From: a virus
Strand: one strand, 5' to 3'
Length of the DNA: 38,049 nucleotides
Virus record (IMG/VR): IMGVR_UViG_3300042914_004380
Location: 1-38,049 of that record
Shown here: piece by piece, positions 31,461-38,049 of the stretch
Layout: each line of letters starts with the position of its first letter
Numbering within the stretch: the first letter of the stretch is position 1
Notes under the pieces: model-generated
Told to the model about the DNA's origin: nothing
Database searches by the model: none
Seen by the model: the letters and a program-made list of their open reading frames with translations, nothing else
Program-made: the position numbers and the translations under genes

Positions 31461-32123
31461 CTACTCGTCGTTTTCTAAGTGCTCCAGAGGATTTGAAATT
31501 GTGTTTTTAAACAAAGAATGAGCAAGGTCCGGGTCGCCTTTACGTCTGCTGTAGTGCATCAGCTTTTCAGGAACAAAATCCATTTCAAACGGATGGATGA
31601 ATGATGGAGGGTAGAGGCGATTCCAGCTGGAAACCAAGTGCAAGGGATTGCCGCACCTTGGATTGCCGCAGATCCGAGTAACGACAGACGTTCCAATATC
31701 GCCCCACGCACATTGATAAATCGCTTTTTGAAACGTAATACCTTCTGATTTTTGTTTGCTGTAAAGCGAACGGTAAGACGGCATGCATACACGTTTTGGC
31801 GTGTAGATGCTCTCAGACTTCACCTCCCAGCAATCATCGCGATCACCGATTTGAAGCTGGGACCATAGACGCTTGTACTTAATTTTGTAGTCGGTGTGTA
31901 AGTAGTTGATATCAAAGCCACATACGTTGGAAAGAATTTTCTTGACGCAGAAATAACACCAATGATTCTGTGAATCACGGATGAAATGGTTGTGAGGGCA
32001 AGGAAAACCAATGTAGTACCCATGTTCTTCCAGCTCTTGGGCGGAAAGCGTTTCAATGTCGTTGACGTGGCGGAAACCGCGAACAACCTCAGGATCCTTG
32101 ACGGAACGATAACGATTAGCCAT
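31461..32123 (-). CDS. HNH/zinc-loop endonuclease-like protein
   Basis: 220 aa. An N-terminal Cys pair set (FPCPHNHFIRDSQNHWCYFCVKK, residues 40-62) looks like a zinc ribbon. Around residues 135-170 the text CAWGDIGTSVVTRICGNPRC and GNPLHLVSSWN matches the zinc-binding loop of HNH/homing nucleases (usual form: C.N..C.NP.HL..G). The catalytic H in the usual position is replaced by R (VVTRIC), so activity is uncertain. It overlaps the adjacent HNH-like gene by 8 nt. Confidence 0.65.
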   Translation of the reverse strand: MANRYRSVKDPEVVRGFRHVNDIETLSAQELEEHGYYIGFPCPHNHFIRDSQNHWCYFCVKKILSNVCGFDINYLHTDYKIKYKRLWSQLQIGDRDDCWEVKSESIYTPKRVCMPSYRSLYSKQKSEGITFQKAIYQCAWGDIGTSVVTRICGNPRCGNPLHLVSSWNRLYPPSFIHPFEMDFVPEKLMHYSRRKGDPDLAHSLFKNTISNPLEHLENDE

Positions 32124-32451
32124 TGGAATAACGAGACGCAGAATGAGATTTGGTGATGAGCAGTTCTTTGCGGTTATCCCGCTCCAAGTTGTCTGGACCG
32201 TGGGAAACCGTGCAGTGCGTTAAGTCCTTTTCAGTACGCATGTACTGGACAATGCGGTGGGCCAGATAGGTGGCGTTATCGACGCTCACCACATAGAACC
32301 CAGTGACTTTGTTCTTCCGTCCAGCCTGATCTCCCGGCTTGTAACCAGCCTTAGCAATCTTCCACTCCAGCCCACTGGGATAGCGATCAGACAAACAAAA
32401 GAGTTCGTTAAGCCTCCAAAGGGAAGGCAGAGGCATGCGATGACGGCCCAT
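32116..32451 (-). CDS. HNH-like phage protein, degenerate motif
   Basis: 111 aa. LSDRYPSGLEWKIAKAG then GFYVVSVDNATYLAHRIVQY and VSHGPDNLERDNRKELLITK match the order of phage HNH homing nucleases (start of domain, AHRLxW helix, then xDH.NG...DNR..NL). The usual DH is replaced by SH, and NG by GP. The fold appears kept while catalysis is doubtful. It begins right beside the inverted-repeat region, which could be its recognition site. Confidence 0.65.
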   Translation of the reverse strand: MGRHRMPLPSLWRLNELFCLSDRYPSGLEWKIAKAGYKPGDQAGRKNKVTGFYVVSVDNATYLAHRIVQYMRTEKDLTHCTVSHGPDNLERDNRKELLITKSHSASRYSNG

Positions 32452-32490
32452 TGTGTCATTGAAACCAGGTATAGGGTAGCAAGCGTGCAG

Positions 32491-32666
32491 GAAAACAGGG
32501 AATAGGGGTATTTTTTCTTTAGTTAGACGTAAATGACATTGTTGATCAAAAGTGTCATGCTTTCCAGGAATTAATATTTCTCTTTATTCCTAGAAACAAT
32601 TACACCCCTTACCAACAATGTCATTTAGCTCACGGTAGTAATAAACGGACGCTATTCCCTGTTTTC
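32491..32666. repeat. 176-bp interrupted palindrome with three paired blocks
   Basis: Three blocks occur as exact inverted pairs around one centre at 32578/32579. Outer, 15 bp, GAAAACAGGGAATAG at 32491-32505 with its complement at 32652-32666. Middle, 14 bp, AAATGACATTGTTG at 32531-32544 with its complement at 32613-32626. Inner, AGGAAT at 32566-32571 with ATTCCT at 32586-32591. Spacers on the two sides are equal in length (25 nt, then 21 nt). The first is about 40% matched, near background; the second (about 57%) still shows a GTGT..AT..TTTC core. No gene lies in the 302-nt gap around it, which also holds the glycosyltransferase terminator. Looks like duplicated binding sites: an origin, a recombination site or a regulatory array. 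Confidence 0.85.
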
Positions 32667-32716
32667 GTGTAATCCCATCAACTCAGATGCGTCTCACACC
32701 AAGACTTCTCAGCCAC

Positions 32717-32738
32717 AAAAAAGCCCCATCTCTGGGGC
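32717..32738 (-). terminator. Rho-independent terminator after glycosyltransferase gene
   Basis: On the - strand GCCCCA, loop GAGA, TGGGGC, then TTTTTT (+ strand AAAAAA 32717-32722, stem 32723-32738). A 6-bp GC stem plus T-run 16 nt after the stop. It ends the leftward replication/speD/glycosyltransferase transcript before the palindrome region. Confidence 0.88.
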
Positions 32739-32753
32739 CCTTGTAACACTTAA

Positions 32754-33998
32754 TTACTTCTTTGCTTTTTTCCTAGCTTTTGGCTTGACAATCTGCGGCT
32801 TCTCCTCCTCCCGCTTAGCAATGACCTCCTGGAAAACGTCGTCAAATTGATCGGCAACCGTATCCCAATCGAAGCAGGGATCCGTCACACGCTCATAACA
32901 AGCCTGTGCGGTCTCATCGAGCAGTTGACGGTCTTCATACAGCTGTGCAAGCAGCTCAGCCAGATGGTTGTCATCGGGGCACGGCATGATACGACCAAAG
33001 TTTGTATCCACATCAGCATGGAGAGAACGAATCAAGAGGCCAGCGCCTTCAAAAATTTCCTTACAAGACGTGTGATCAGGCACCACCTGGGCCACACGAC
33101 AGGCGGCATGTTCAAAATTCACAAGCCCCCAGCCCTCACCTTTGCAGGTATTAACACCTACGTCGGCAACGTTATAGATGGTATTGAGCAGCTCCACCGG
33201 CACCGAGGGGGGATGCGGGTGCGGCGAAGTCATGATGATGCGGTTGTTGGGATCCAACCCTTGACGTGCCATCTCCCGTGCAAACAGCGGCATGATGTCC
33301 CATCCCTGGTCCTTCATCCCCATGTGCATGTAAAGCTTGGCGTTCGGGCGACCGACCGCAAACTTGGCAAAGGCGCTGATTGTAATGTCTTGCCGTTTAC
33401 GGAATTGATTTCGATTGCCATTGAACACAATGAAATCGTCTTCTTCCAGCCCCAGTTCTTTCCGCGCTTTTTTCTTATCAACGGGATAAAACTGTTTAGG
33501 CGTCATGCCATGGGGAATAACAGTAATCGGCACCTTGGCACCTGCACGAATTGTTTCGTTTGCACCAAATTCCGTGTAACAGATTGCAGCATCCCAATCA
33601 TTGAGTGTATCCAGGAGAGCTGCATACCACTCATACGAATCCATGGGGTAGTAGCCCACGAACTTGAAGTTGAGCGATTCCCTTAAATCAGCAATGCGCT
33701 TCCATTGTTCGTTAATGATCCAGCTGTCGTTAATCGTAAAGACAACATCTGGCTTAACCAACTCAACAATTTCGCGAATTCGATCTTCTCCAAAGGGCGC
33801 CTGCTGGAACCGATTGGAGGCTGGATACATGCGGTACTCATCTTGCAACGGCGTGTAGTCACCGTGCCAGTTACAACCAAGCACATGAATTTCATATCGA
33901 TCCTTCAGGCGGCTCAGTACATTTTCTGTGACTCGTGCAAAGCCAGTCATGGCGACGATATCGCCAATCCAAAGAAGTTTAGGTTTGTTTTCAGTCAT
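32754..33998 (-). CDS. Glycosyltransferase, GT4-like (GT-B fold)
   Basis: 414 aa from ATG 33998 (TTG 34007 possible). N-terminal Rossmann half starts KLLWIGDIVAMTGFARVTEN. C-terminal half starts with IVFNGNRNQFRKRQDITISA, the donor-binding domain, and holds GEGWGLVNFEHAA with the EX7E pair (E288 and E296) typical of retaining GT4 enzymes. It would transfer a sugar from a nucleotide-sugar to an acceptor. In phages such enzymes modify DNA bases, virion proteins or host surface; the acceptor is unknown. A Lys-rich tail (KPKARKKAKK) is odd for a plain enzyme and may aid nucleic-acid contact. Terminator directly downstream. Confidence 0.88.
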   Translation of the reverse strand: MTENKPKLLWIGDIVAMTGFARVTENVLSRLKDRYEIHVLGCNWHGDYTPLQDEYRMYPASNRFQQAPFGEDRIREIVELVKPDVVFTINDSWIINEQWKRIADLRESLNFKFVGYYPMDSYEWYAALLDTLNDWDAAICYTEFGANETIRAGAKVPITVIPHGMTPKQFYPVDKKKARKELGLEEDDFIVFNGNRNQFRKRQDITISAFAKFAVGRPNAKLYMHMGMKDQGWDIMPLFAREMARQGLDPNNRIIMTSPHPHPPSVPVELLNTIYNVADVGVNTCKGEGWGLVNFEHAACRVAQVVPDHTSCKEIFEGAGLLIRSLHADVDTNFGRIMPCPDDNHLAELLAQLYEDRQLLDETAQACYERVTDPCFDWDTVADQFDDVFQEVIAKREEEKPQIVKPKARKKAKK

Positions 33999-34027
33999 TA
34001 CTTGCAAGTTGACTGAATTTACTATAC

Positions 34028-34381
34028 TTATTTTTCTAGAGTTGAAGAGCGAATAAGTTCTTTTTGTTCGGCAATTTCTGCCTTTAATTTATGTTTTAAA
34101 AACTGAGCAGCCTTATCCGTATTCGTCTTATCACCACAAGTGTATAAATCGATTGCCACATAACCCAACTCGGGCCACGAGTGGATAGAGGCATGGGACT
34201 CAGCCAACAAAGCAAGTAGCGTGACGCCCTGGGGTTTAAACTTTTCGCCAATAATCCGAAGAATTGTGGCGTTCGACATTTGCAGCGCAGTTTCTAGCAT
34301 CTGCTGCAAACGGTCGTAATCATCCAACAGCTGCTGGTCGCAACCGTAAAGATCCAGAATTAAATGGCGCCCTTTACTCAA
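34028..34381 (-). CDS. speD: S-adenosylmethionine decarboxylase
   Basis: 117 aa, typical bacterial/archaeal SpeD length. It has the cleavage and pyruvoyl motif ESHASIHSWPE (Ser62 becomes pyruvoyl after cleavage after Glu61), His67 in SIHSW and Cys82 in DLYTCG, matching T. maritima Ser63/His68/Cys83 with an offset of one. HLILDLYGCD at the N-terminus is the usual start. The enzyme makes decarboxylated AdoMet for spermidine synthesis. speD is a known cyanophage auxiliary gene. TTG start overlapping the primase stop (TTGA), so translation is coupled. Confidence 0.93.
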   Translation of the reverse strand: MSKGRHLILDLYGCDQQLLDDYDRLQQMLETALQMSNATILRIIGEKFKPQGVTLLALLAESHASIHSWPELGYVAIDLYTCGDKTNTDKAAQFLKHKLKAEIAEQKELIRSSTLEK

Positions 34382-37017
34382 AATTCTTCGGCCACTTCCT
34401 CCATTTTGACATCAGTCTTCCCACTTAAAACATCACCATAAAATTGAGACCATTCTTCTTTATTCAATCCAGCCTCAACGATTGACGGATAGTCTTGATA
34501 TTTGGTGGCATTGCTTGTCCGCGTAGCAATATTGTTGATTCTCAGGCCACGATTAGTCTTCATTTTGTAAACATTAAGGCCCAGCTGGTGGATACAAACG
34601 TCTAAGACCAACGATTCAAAACGACTGCGGCCCAAGATGTTTCCATTGCTTCCACGACAAAATTCACAGTAATTTGGATACAGGTGCTCCGAACTGTGCT
34701 CATAGATGCGAGATGGATTGTTGACAGCCATCTTGGCAACACCCACCGCAGACGAAATACCTGGATCAAAGATGATGCAGTGACTCATCCAATCCATGAT
34801 CTGATTGGACTTCAGGATTTGTTCTTGATGATGCTTTGCAAAGAACGGTACCTTCTTGTTGGTTTCCATCAGGTATTCCCGCATCTCAGCCTCACTCAAA
34901 TCCAGGACCCAGTTGACCAACCCTGGCAGCAAGGAAGCAAATTCTCCGAACGGACGACCGCGATCATCCATGTCAATGAGTGTTTTTTGCTCTGCCGAAG
35001 AACCAACAAACGGTTTATCAAATGGAATTGTGAGGCGACGCCGCGCTAAACCAGAAGTCGGGTCAGTGGTTTGGATCGGTTCGTTGGCCGTAATCATCAC
35101 GAGGCCATTGAACTTGAAAGGCTTCTGGCTACCCGTCTGAAACTTCCGTTCATTACGGATGAGGTCACGTCCGGTAATCGCCTTTAACACGGAAACTGAA
35201 CCGCCGTACCGCTCCACATCATTGAAGAGCAGCAGTTTTTTCTTATAGAGGTTTGCGGTTTCAAATCGGTTCTTCTCCAGGTGCTCAAGGGAAGAGATCA
35301 TGGCGTTGTCATCACCAACCAAAGCATGAGCCAAGTTGGAGTAAGTGGACTTACCCGATTTACCTGGGCCGACAATCTCCACAAACTTTTGAATATCAGA
35401 GTACCCAAGAAGCACTGCACGAAGCCAAGCCCTTAACACCTGGGTGCGACCCCAATTATTTTCCTGTGTATTTTTCAACCATTTAATGATGGGTTCACAT
35501 GTAGCAGCCGGATCGTACTCATAAGGAAGTTGTTGGGTGATGTACAGATCACGGTTGAACGGCATCAGTTCTTTTGAATGAACGTTCAAAATACCGTTCG
35601 TGAAGAGCAAAAGATCTTTGCCTTCATACCAATCATCAAAGATGACACTAATTCTTAATTGCTCCAGCACATCATTAATAAGGTTCATGCTGTAGCCATT
35701 CGGCAACAGACTCTCCTTAATCATTTCAAATTTATTTTTGATATCCCCCTTGATTTCGTGGTCCGACAGCAGAGACCAAAGTCCATTGCTGTGGTATTCA
35801 TACATGAAAAAGCTGCCGTGCTGAGGGCTGTAATGCAAATTCCCTTTGTACATTTGCAGCAATACATCTGCAACAATGTCGGCAGAAGGATTGCGAGGCT
35901 TTTGATCTTTACCAGACTTGGAAGCAGTCTTTACCTTTGGCGCGGACCAAGTTGTTGCACGGATTTCAGTTGTTACGGGCATGTCGGGAGCTGCATTAAT
36001 ACCTAAGTCTTCTTCTAATTCGGCCAGTAGTTTTGACACATGATCAATCATGGCGTCATCCACGGGCATGGCCTTATAGTCCTCGGAAGGCTTCCAGCCA
36101 TTTTCCTGGGCGATATGAATTAACGAACCAAGCCTGCGACCACCGCCCTTACTAAAGGAAAGCCAACGACGGTGACACTCACCATCTCGAAACTTTTCCG
36201 ACTGTTTGGACCAGTTATCCCATTCATCAAGTAGCGATTCATCCAATGAATGAAGCGACTGACCAACCGTGATCCAGATGTCGTAATCATCAGCGGCTTC
36301 TGCAGGCAAGGACCACATTGCCTCCCTGGCGAGCTGAATGTCTCGATCCAACGAAACCTCAGCGTTAATCGCAAAGCCTGGACCAACAAAACGCGTTGTC
36401 TCTTTAGCAGGAACACCCTGCTTGACATTCTTATTAATGATGAGATTTAACAGCCATTCCGGAAATTCAGGCAGACGATCAATCCACTCAAACCCCATGC
36501 CCTCGGCGGTGTAGTATCCTTCCGTTTCAGGATGCAAACCCATCAGCACCCCCTGGTGCCGAGACCACAAGATTTCTAATTTCTCCCGATTGCCAGATGC
36601 ATGCCAGGTGTATTTATTACGAACGAAATGCTTTTGCTTATCGCGATGCAGACGATAAAGCTTCCGTTCACGACCAGGCTTACCGCTACAAATGGTCAGC
36701 GTTGGAGGCAGAGCACTATTAAAGTCAGTCTCATTTGAGATTTCCTTGATAAGCTCATAAACCGTTGGGCCATCCACATCAACCCATACAAAACCATACG
36801 GATTGTTGTAAGCGGGACCCCCGATCAAGCCAACGGCCTTACAATCACCAGTCGTAATTTCTTCTTCAATTTCCGTTTTGCTAAACGGTTTATCTTGCCA
36901 ACCACGCACATACGGATCCTTGTTGGCGCCCAGTGGCGTCAGCGGCCAGTCGATGGGCAGAAGATCCAGGCGAATTTCACCAGGACGTAAAGCAAATTTT
37001 GAACTTCCACTCATCAT
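34378..37017 (-). CDS. Prim-pol primase/polymerase fused to D5-type SF3-like helicase
   Basis: 879 aa. N-terminal 190: archaeo-eukaryotic primase-polymerase-like domain with WVDVDG (residues 78-83, D-x-D metal motif) and the basic segment GRERKLYRLHR (H124). Residues 225-310: PriCT-2-like helical part (YDIWITVGQSLHSL, GGRRLGSLIHIAQENGW). Residues 380-690: D5 N-like region then a helicase with Walker A VGPGKSGKST (549-558), Walker B KKLLLFNDVE, sensor N in MITANEP, and GLARRRLTIPF with arginine-finger candidates. It likely primes and unwinds phage DNA. Start coupled to the upstream gene by ATGA. All core helicase residues are present. Confidence 0.9.
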   Translation of the reverse strand: MMSGSSKFALRPGEIRLDLLPIDWPLTPLGANKDPYVRGWQDKPFSKTEIEEEITTGDCKAVGLIGGPAYNNPYGFVWVDVDGPTVYELIKEISNETDFNSALPPTLTICSGKPGRERKLYRLHRDKQKHFVRNKYTWHASGNREKLEILWSRHQGVLMGLHPETEGYYTAEGMGFEWIDRLPEFPEWLLNLIINKNVKQGVPAKETTRFVGPGFAINAEVSLDRDIQLAREAMWSLPAEAADDYDIWITVGQSLHSLDESLLDEWDNWSKQSEKFRDGECHRRWLSFSKGGGRRLGSLIHIAQENGWKPSEDYKAMPVDDAMIDHVSKLLAELEEDLGINAAPDMPVTTEIRATTWSAPKVKTASKSGKDQKPRNPSADIVADVLLQMYKGNLHYSPQHGSFFMYEYHSNGLWSLLSDHEIKGDIKNKFEMIKESLLPNGYSMNLINDVLEQLRISVIFDDWYEGKDLLLFTNGILNVHSKELMPFNRDLYITQQLPYEYDPAATCEPIIKWLKNTQENNWGRTQVLRAWLRAVLLGYSDIQKFVEIVGPGKSGKSTYSNLAHALVGDDNAMISSLEHLEKNRFETANLYKKKLLLFNDVERYGGSVSVLKAITGRDLIRNERKFQTGSQKPFKFNGLVMITANEPIQTTDPTSGLARRRLTIPFDKPFVGSSAEQKTLIDMDDRGRPFGEFASLLPGLVNWVLDLSEAEMREYLMETNKKVPFFAKHHQEQILKSNQIMDWMSHCIIFDPGISSAVGVAKMAVNNPSRIYEHSSEHLYPNYCEFCRGSNGNILGRSRFESLVLDVCIHQLGLNVYKMKTNRGLRINNIATRTSNATKYQDYPSIVEAGLNKEEWSQFYGDVLSGKTDVKMEEVAEEF

Positions 37018-37238
37018 TTAATTCCCAAGATATCTAGTTTAACTTCTGGATTTGAAGTTGTAGCCAACCCCTGGACGGACACGCCAAAGTTTTTAGTTTC
37101 AAAATATTGCTCTTTCAACAGCATGAAAGCGTGAAGATGCATGGCGGTGGGCAGACAAAAACAGTCCCCATCCACCGCATTATCCATGCGATTCATGAGA
37201 CTATTCATCCACTCACCCACAGAAACTTGGATTTCCAT
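37014..37238 (-). CDS. Small hypothetical protein in replication operon
   Basis: 74 aa, ATG start. An N-terminal helix (MEIQVSVGEWMNSLMNRMDN) and Cys-containing turn (GDCFCLP), then a helix and short beta. Its stop overlaps the primase start (ATGA), so it is translationally coupled to replication. Not recognised. Confidence 0.65.
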   Translation of the reverse strand: MEIQVSVGEWMNSLMNRMDNAVDGDCFCLPTAMHLHAFMLLKEQYFETKNFGVSVQGLATTSNPEVKLDILGIK

Positions 37239-37306
37239 GGGGTGTTTTTGGGTGTCTTCTTATCCTACGGCCACCAATCCGAGGGGTCCATTACAACTTT
37301 CTGAAG

Positions 37307-37519
37307 TTACTTGGTCTCATTAGACTCATCTAAAGCCATGTGTCCATACATATCAACAGCCTTGAATTGTTCAAGCATTCTGTTGTAAATATCAATTGGT
37401 TGCTCACCCGTCTCAATTGCGCACGACGTTGCGACAGACCAGGCTGTACGTCTACGCAACTCTTCCGGATCATTTGGATTCCACGGAGTCTTTTGATTGT
37501 CCGGCGTCCACTGTGTCAT
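37307..37519 (-). CDS. Small hypothetical protein in replication operon
   Basis: 70 aa. The N-terminal 20 residues are Asn/Pro/Trp-rich (MTQWTPDNQKTPWNPNDPEE), then a helical part RRRTAWSVATSCAIETGEQ and YNRMLEQFKAVDMYGHMALD. It overlaps the previous gene by 50 nt. Unknown function. Confidence 0.6.
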   Translation of the reverse strand: MTQWTPDNQKTPWNPNDPEELRRRTAWSVATSCAIETGEQPIDIYNRMLEQFKAVDMYGHMALDESNETK

Positions 37520-37766
37520 CTTGATACCAAGGTGCCCTTAATTCCATTGCGCCACCAAGCTTCAGGGATTCCCCCGTCTGGAGCACAGGATCAACTTCAT
37601 GTTCAATATAAATAGGTTTATTCTGCTCTTCGCGTTCTAACTCAGACTCAATTTGATTCTCAAGTTCTATCATCTTGAGACGAGCCGTGAGCTTAGCCTC
37701 AAACCAAACGCGTTTCCACCACTTGATTATTTCTTGGAGGATGTCTTTAAACAAGGTCCGCATCAT
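37470..37766 (-). CDS. Small charged protein with amphipathic N-terminus
   Basis: 98 aa from ATG 37766, placed by GAGGAGG 9 nt upstream. A Trp/Lys-rich amphipathic helix (LQEIIKWWKRVWFEAKLTAR) is followed by an acidic helix (KMIELENQIESELEREEQNK) and a polar tail. A membrane-surface or DNA-contact role is possible. It overlaps the nuclease gene by 20 nt and the next gene by 50 nt. Unknown function. Confidence 0.6.
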   Translation of the reverse strand: MMRTLFKDILQEIIKWWKRVWFEAKLTARLKMIELENQIESELEREEQNKPIYIEHEVDPVLQTGESLKLGGAMELRAPWYQDDTVDAGQSKDSVESK

Positions 37767-38049
37767 GCTCACCAACCTCCTCGATTTGCGTATAGTATTC
37801 TTTAAGAATTTTGTACCAATCTTCGCGCAAAAGGTTTAAAAAATTCCTAGAGATTTTAAAAACCTGAGTTCGCACCGGCGTTGAAACTAAGATTGCAGCC
37901 TGCTGGACCTTCATCCCCAAGGTTTGTTCAATAGCGATGTCGTATGCAGCGAGCTGCTTGCAAGTCTTTTTAAATTTCATGTGACCACCCAGGAGATCTC
38001 GCCATTCAGGCGAACCCTTTTCTAAGTCCTTGGGCCACTTACGGCTATA
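37747..38049 (-). CDS. C-terminal part of a PD-(D/E)XK nuclease-like protein (partial)
   Basis: The frame is open to the right edge of the window (begins YSRKWPKDLEKGSPEWRDLL), so the 5' end lies outside. KKTCKQLAAYDIAIEQTLGMK then QAAILVST and FLNLLREDWYKILKEYYTQI match the end of RecB/Cas4-like phage exonucleases: the Q-L-A-A-Y helix, a strand with ILVxT and a terminal helix. The D-[DE]xK catalytic part would be upstream. Such nucleases process DNA ends for recombination and replication. An ATG at 37980 exists but would cut the domain. Confidence 0.65.
   Translation of the reverse strand, partial: YSRKWPKDLEKGSPEWRDLLGGHMKFKKTCKQLAAYDIAIEQTLGMKVQQAAILVSTPVRTQVFKISRNFLNLLREDWYKILKEYYTQIEEVGEHDADLV

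Noticed and set aside
32491-32666. Terminal inverted repeats of an IS or MITE
   Set aside because: The internal blocks are also inverted at matched spacing, there is no transposase, and no target-site duplication was found at the ends by eye. A binding-site array fits better.
32847-33686. 279-aa + frame opposite the glycosyltransferase
   Set aside because: His/Arg-rich antisense shadow; the - strand frame has the GT4 motif.

Overview
The window looks like a contiguous piece of a tailed double-stranded DNA phage genome, most likely a cyanophage. Capsid-side genes are recognisable: a portal-like protein, a scaffold-like protein, a very strongly biased major capsid gene and a companion capsid-region protein. 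They are followed by four separate cell-wall-active proteins, repeat-rich fibre/adhesin genes and a replication block. The cyanobacterial host is an inference. It rests on a SpeD (AdoMet decarboxylase) gene, an NblA-like two-helix protein, small basic proteins resembling conserved cyanophage proteins, and a lysin N-terminus of a kind I associate with cyanophage/cyanobacterial hydrolases. No tRNA, CRISPR array, insertion sequence or rRNA was seen.

Layout. 1-17153 runs almost entirely on the + strand: end of an upstream gene, portal, scaffold-like protein, Ala/Gly-rich protein, major capsid protein, capsid companion, a small HhH protein, a strong terminator (5894-5917), an M23 peptidase, connector-like and virion-region genes, a transglycosylase-like protein, large structural proteins, an integrase-like remnant facing a small reverse-strand HTH gene, an HNH protein, an 854-aa protein, two small basic proteins, a GH24 lysozyme and the NblA-like gene. 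17150-20651 is mostly - strand: a DUF3310 gene with a frame problem, dCTP deaminase, a Dam-like methylase with a non-canonical motif, two unknown genes and an HTH protein; one + gene (17818-18192) is inserted. 20704-29931 is + strand: a single-pass membrane protein, a 26-aa-repeat fibre, three small virion-type proteins, two giant tandem beta-propeller-type genes, a glucosaminidase plus C39-like lysin and a small gene. 29932-38049 is - strand. In its direction of transcription (right to left) it holds a PD-(D/E)XK-like nuclease fragment, small genes, a primase-polymerase/helicase, speD, a glycosyltransferase, a terminator, a striking inverted-repeat intergenic region, two HNH-like proteins and a string of small genes.

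How it fits together. The right end supplies replication (prim-pol/helicase, nuclease), nucleotide metabolism is helped by dCTP deaminase, and host take-over may use SpeD (polyamines) and the NblA-like protein (phycobilisome breakdown). The left and centre build the particle and the host-recognition apparatus. Genes are packed by TAATG, ATGA or GTGA stop/start overlaps. The - strand primase-helicase and speD overlap by 4 nt and are probably translated together.

Most notable: a 176-bp dyad at 32491-32666 with three pairs of conserved blocks placed exactly symmetrically around one centre; the NblA-like gene; a 593-nt two-frame overlap between portal and scaffold-like genes; and two places (17428-17632, 30336-30430) where an apparent protein switches frame. 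No terminase, tail tube, sheath or tape-measure gene could be recognised, so the morphotype is left open.
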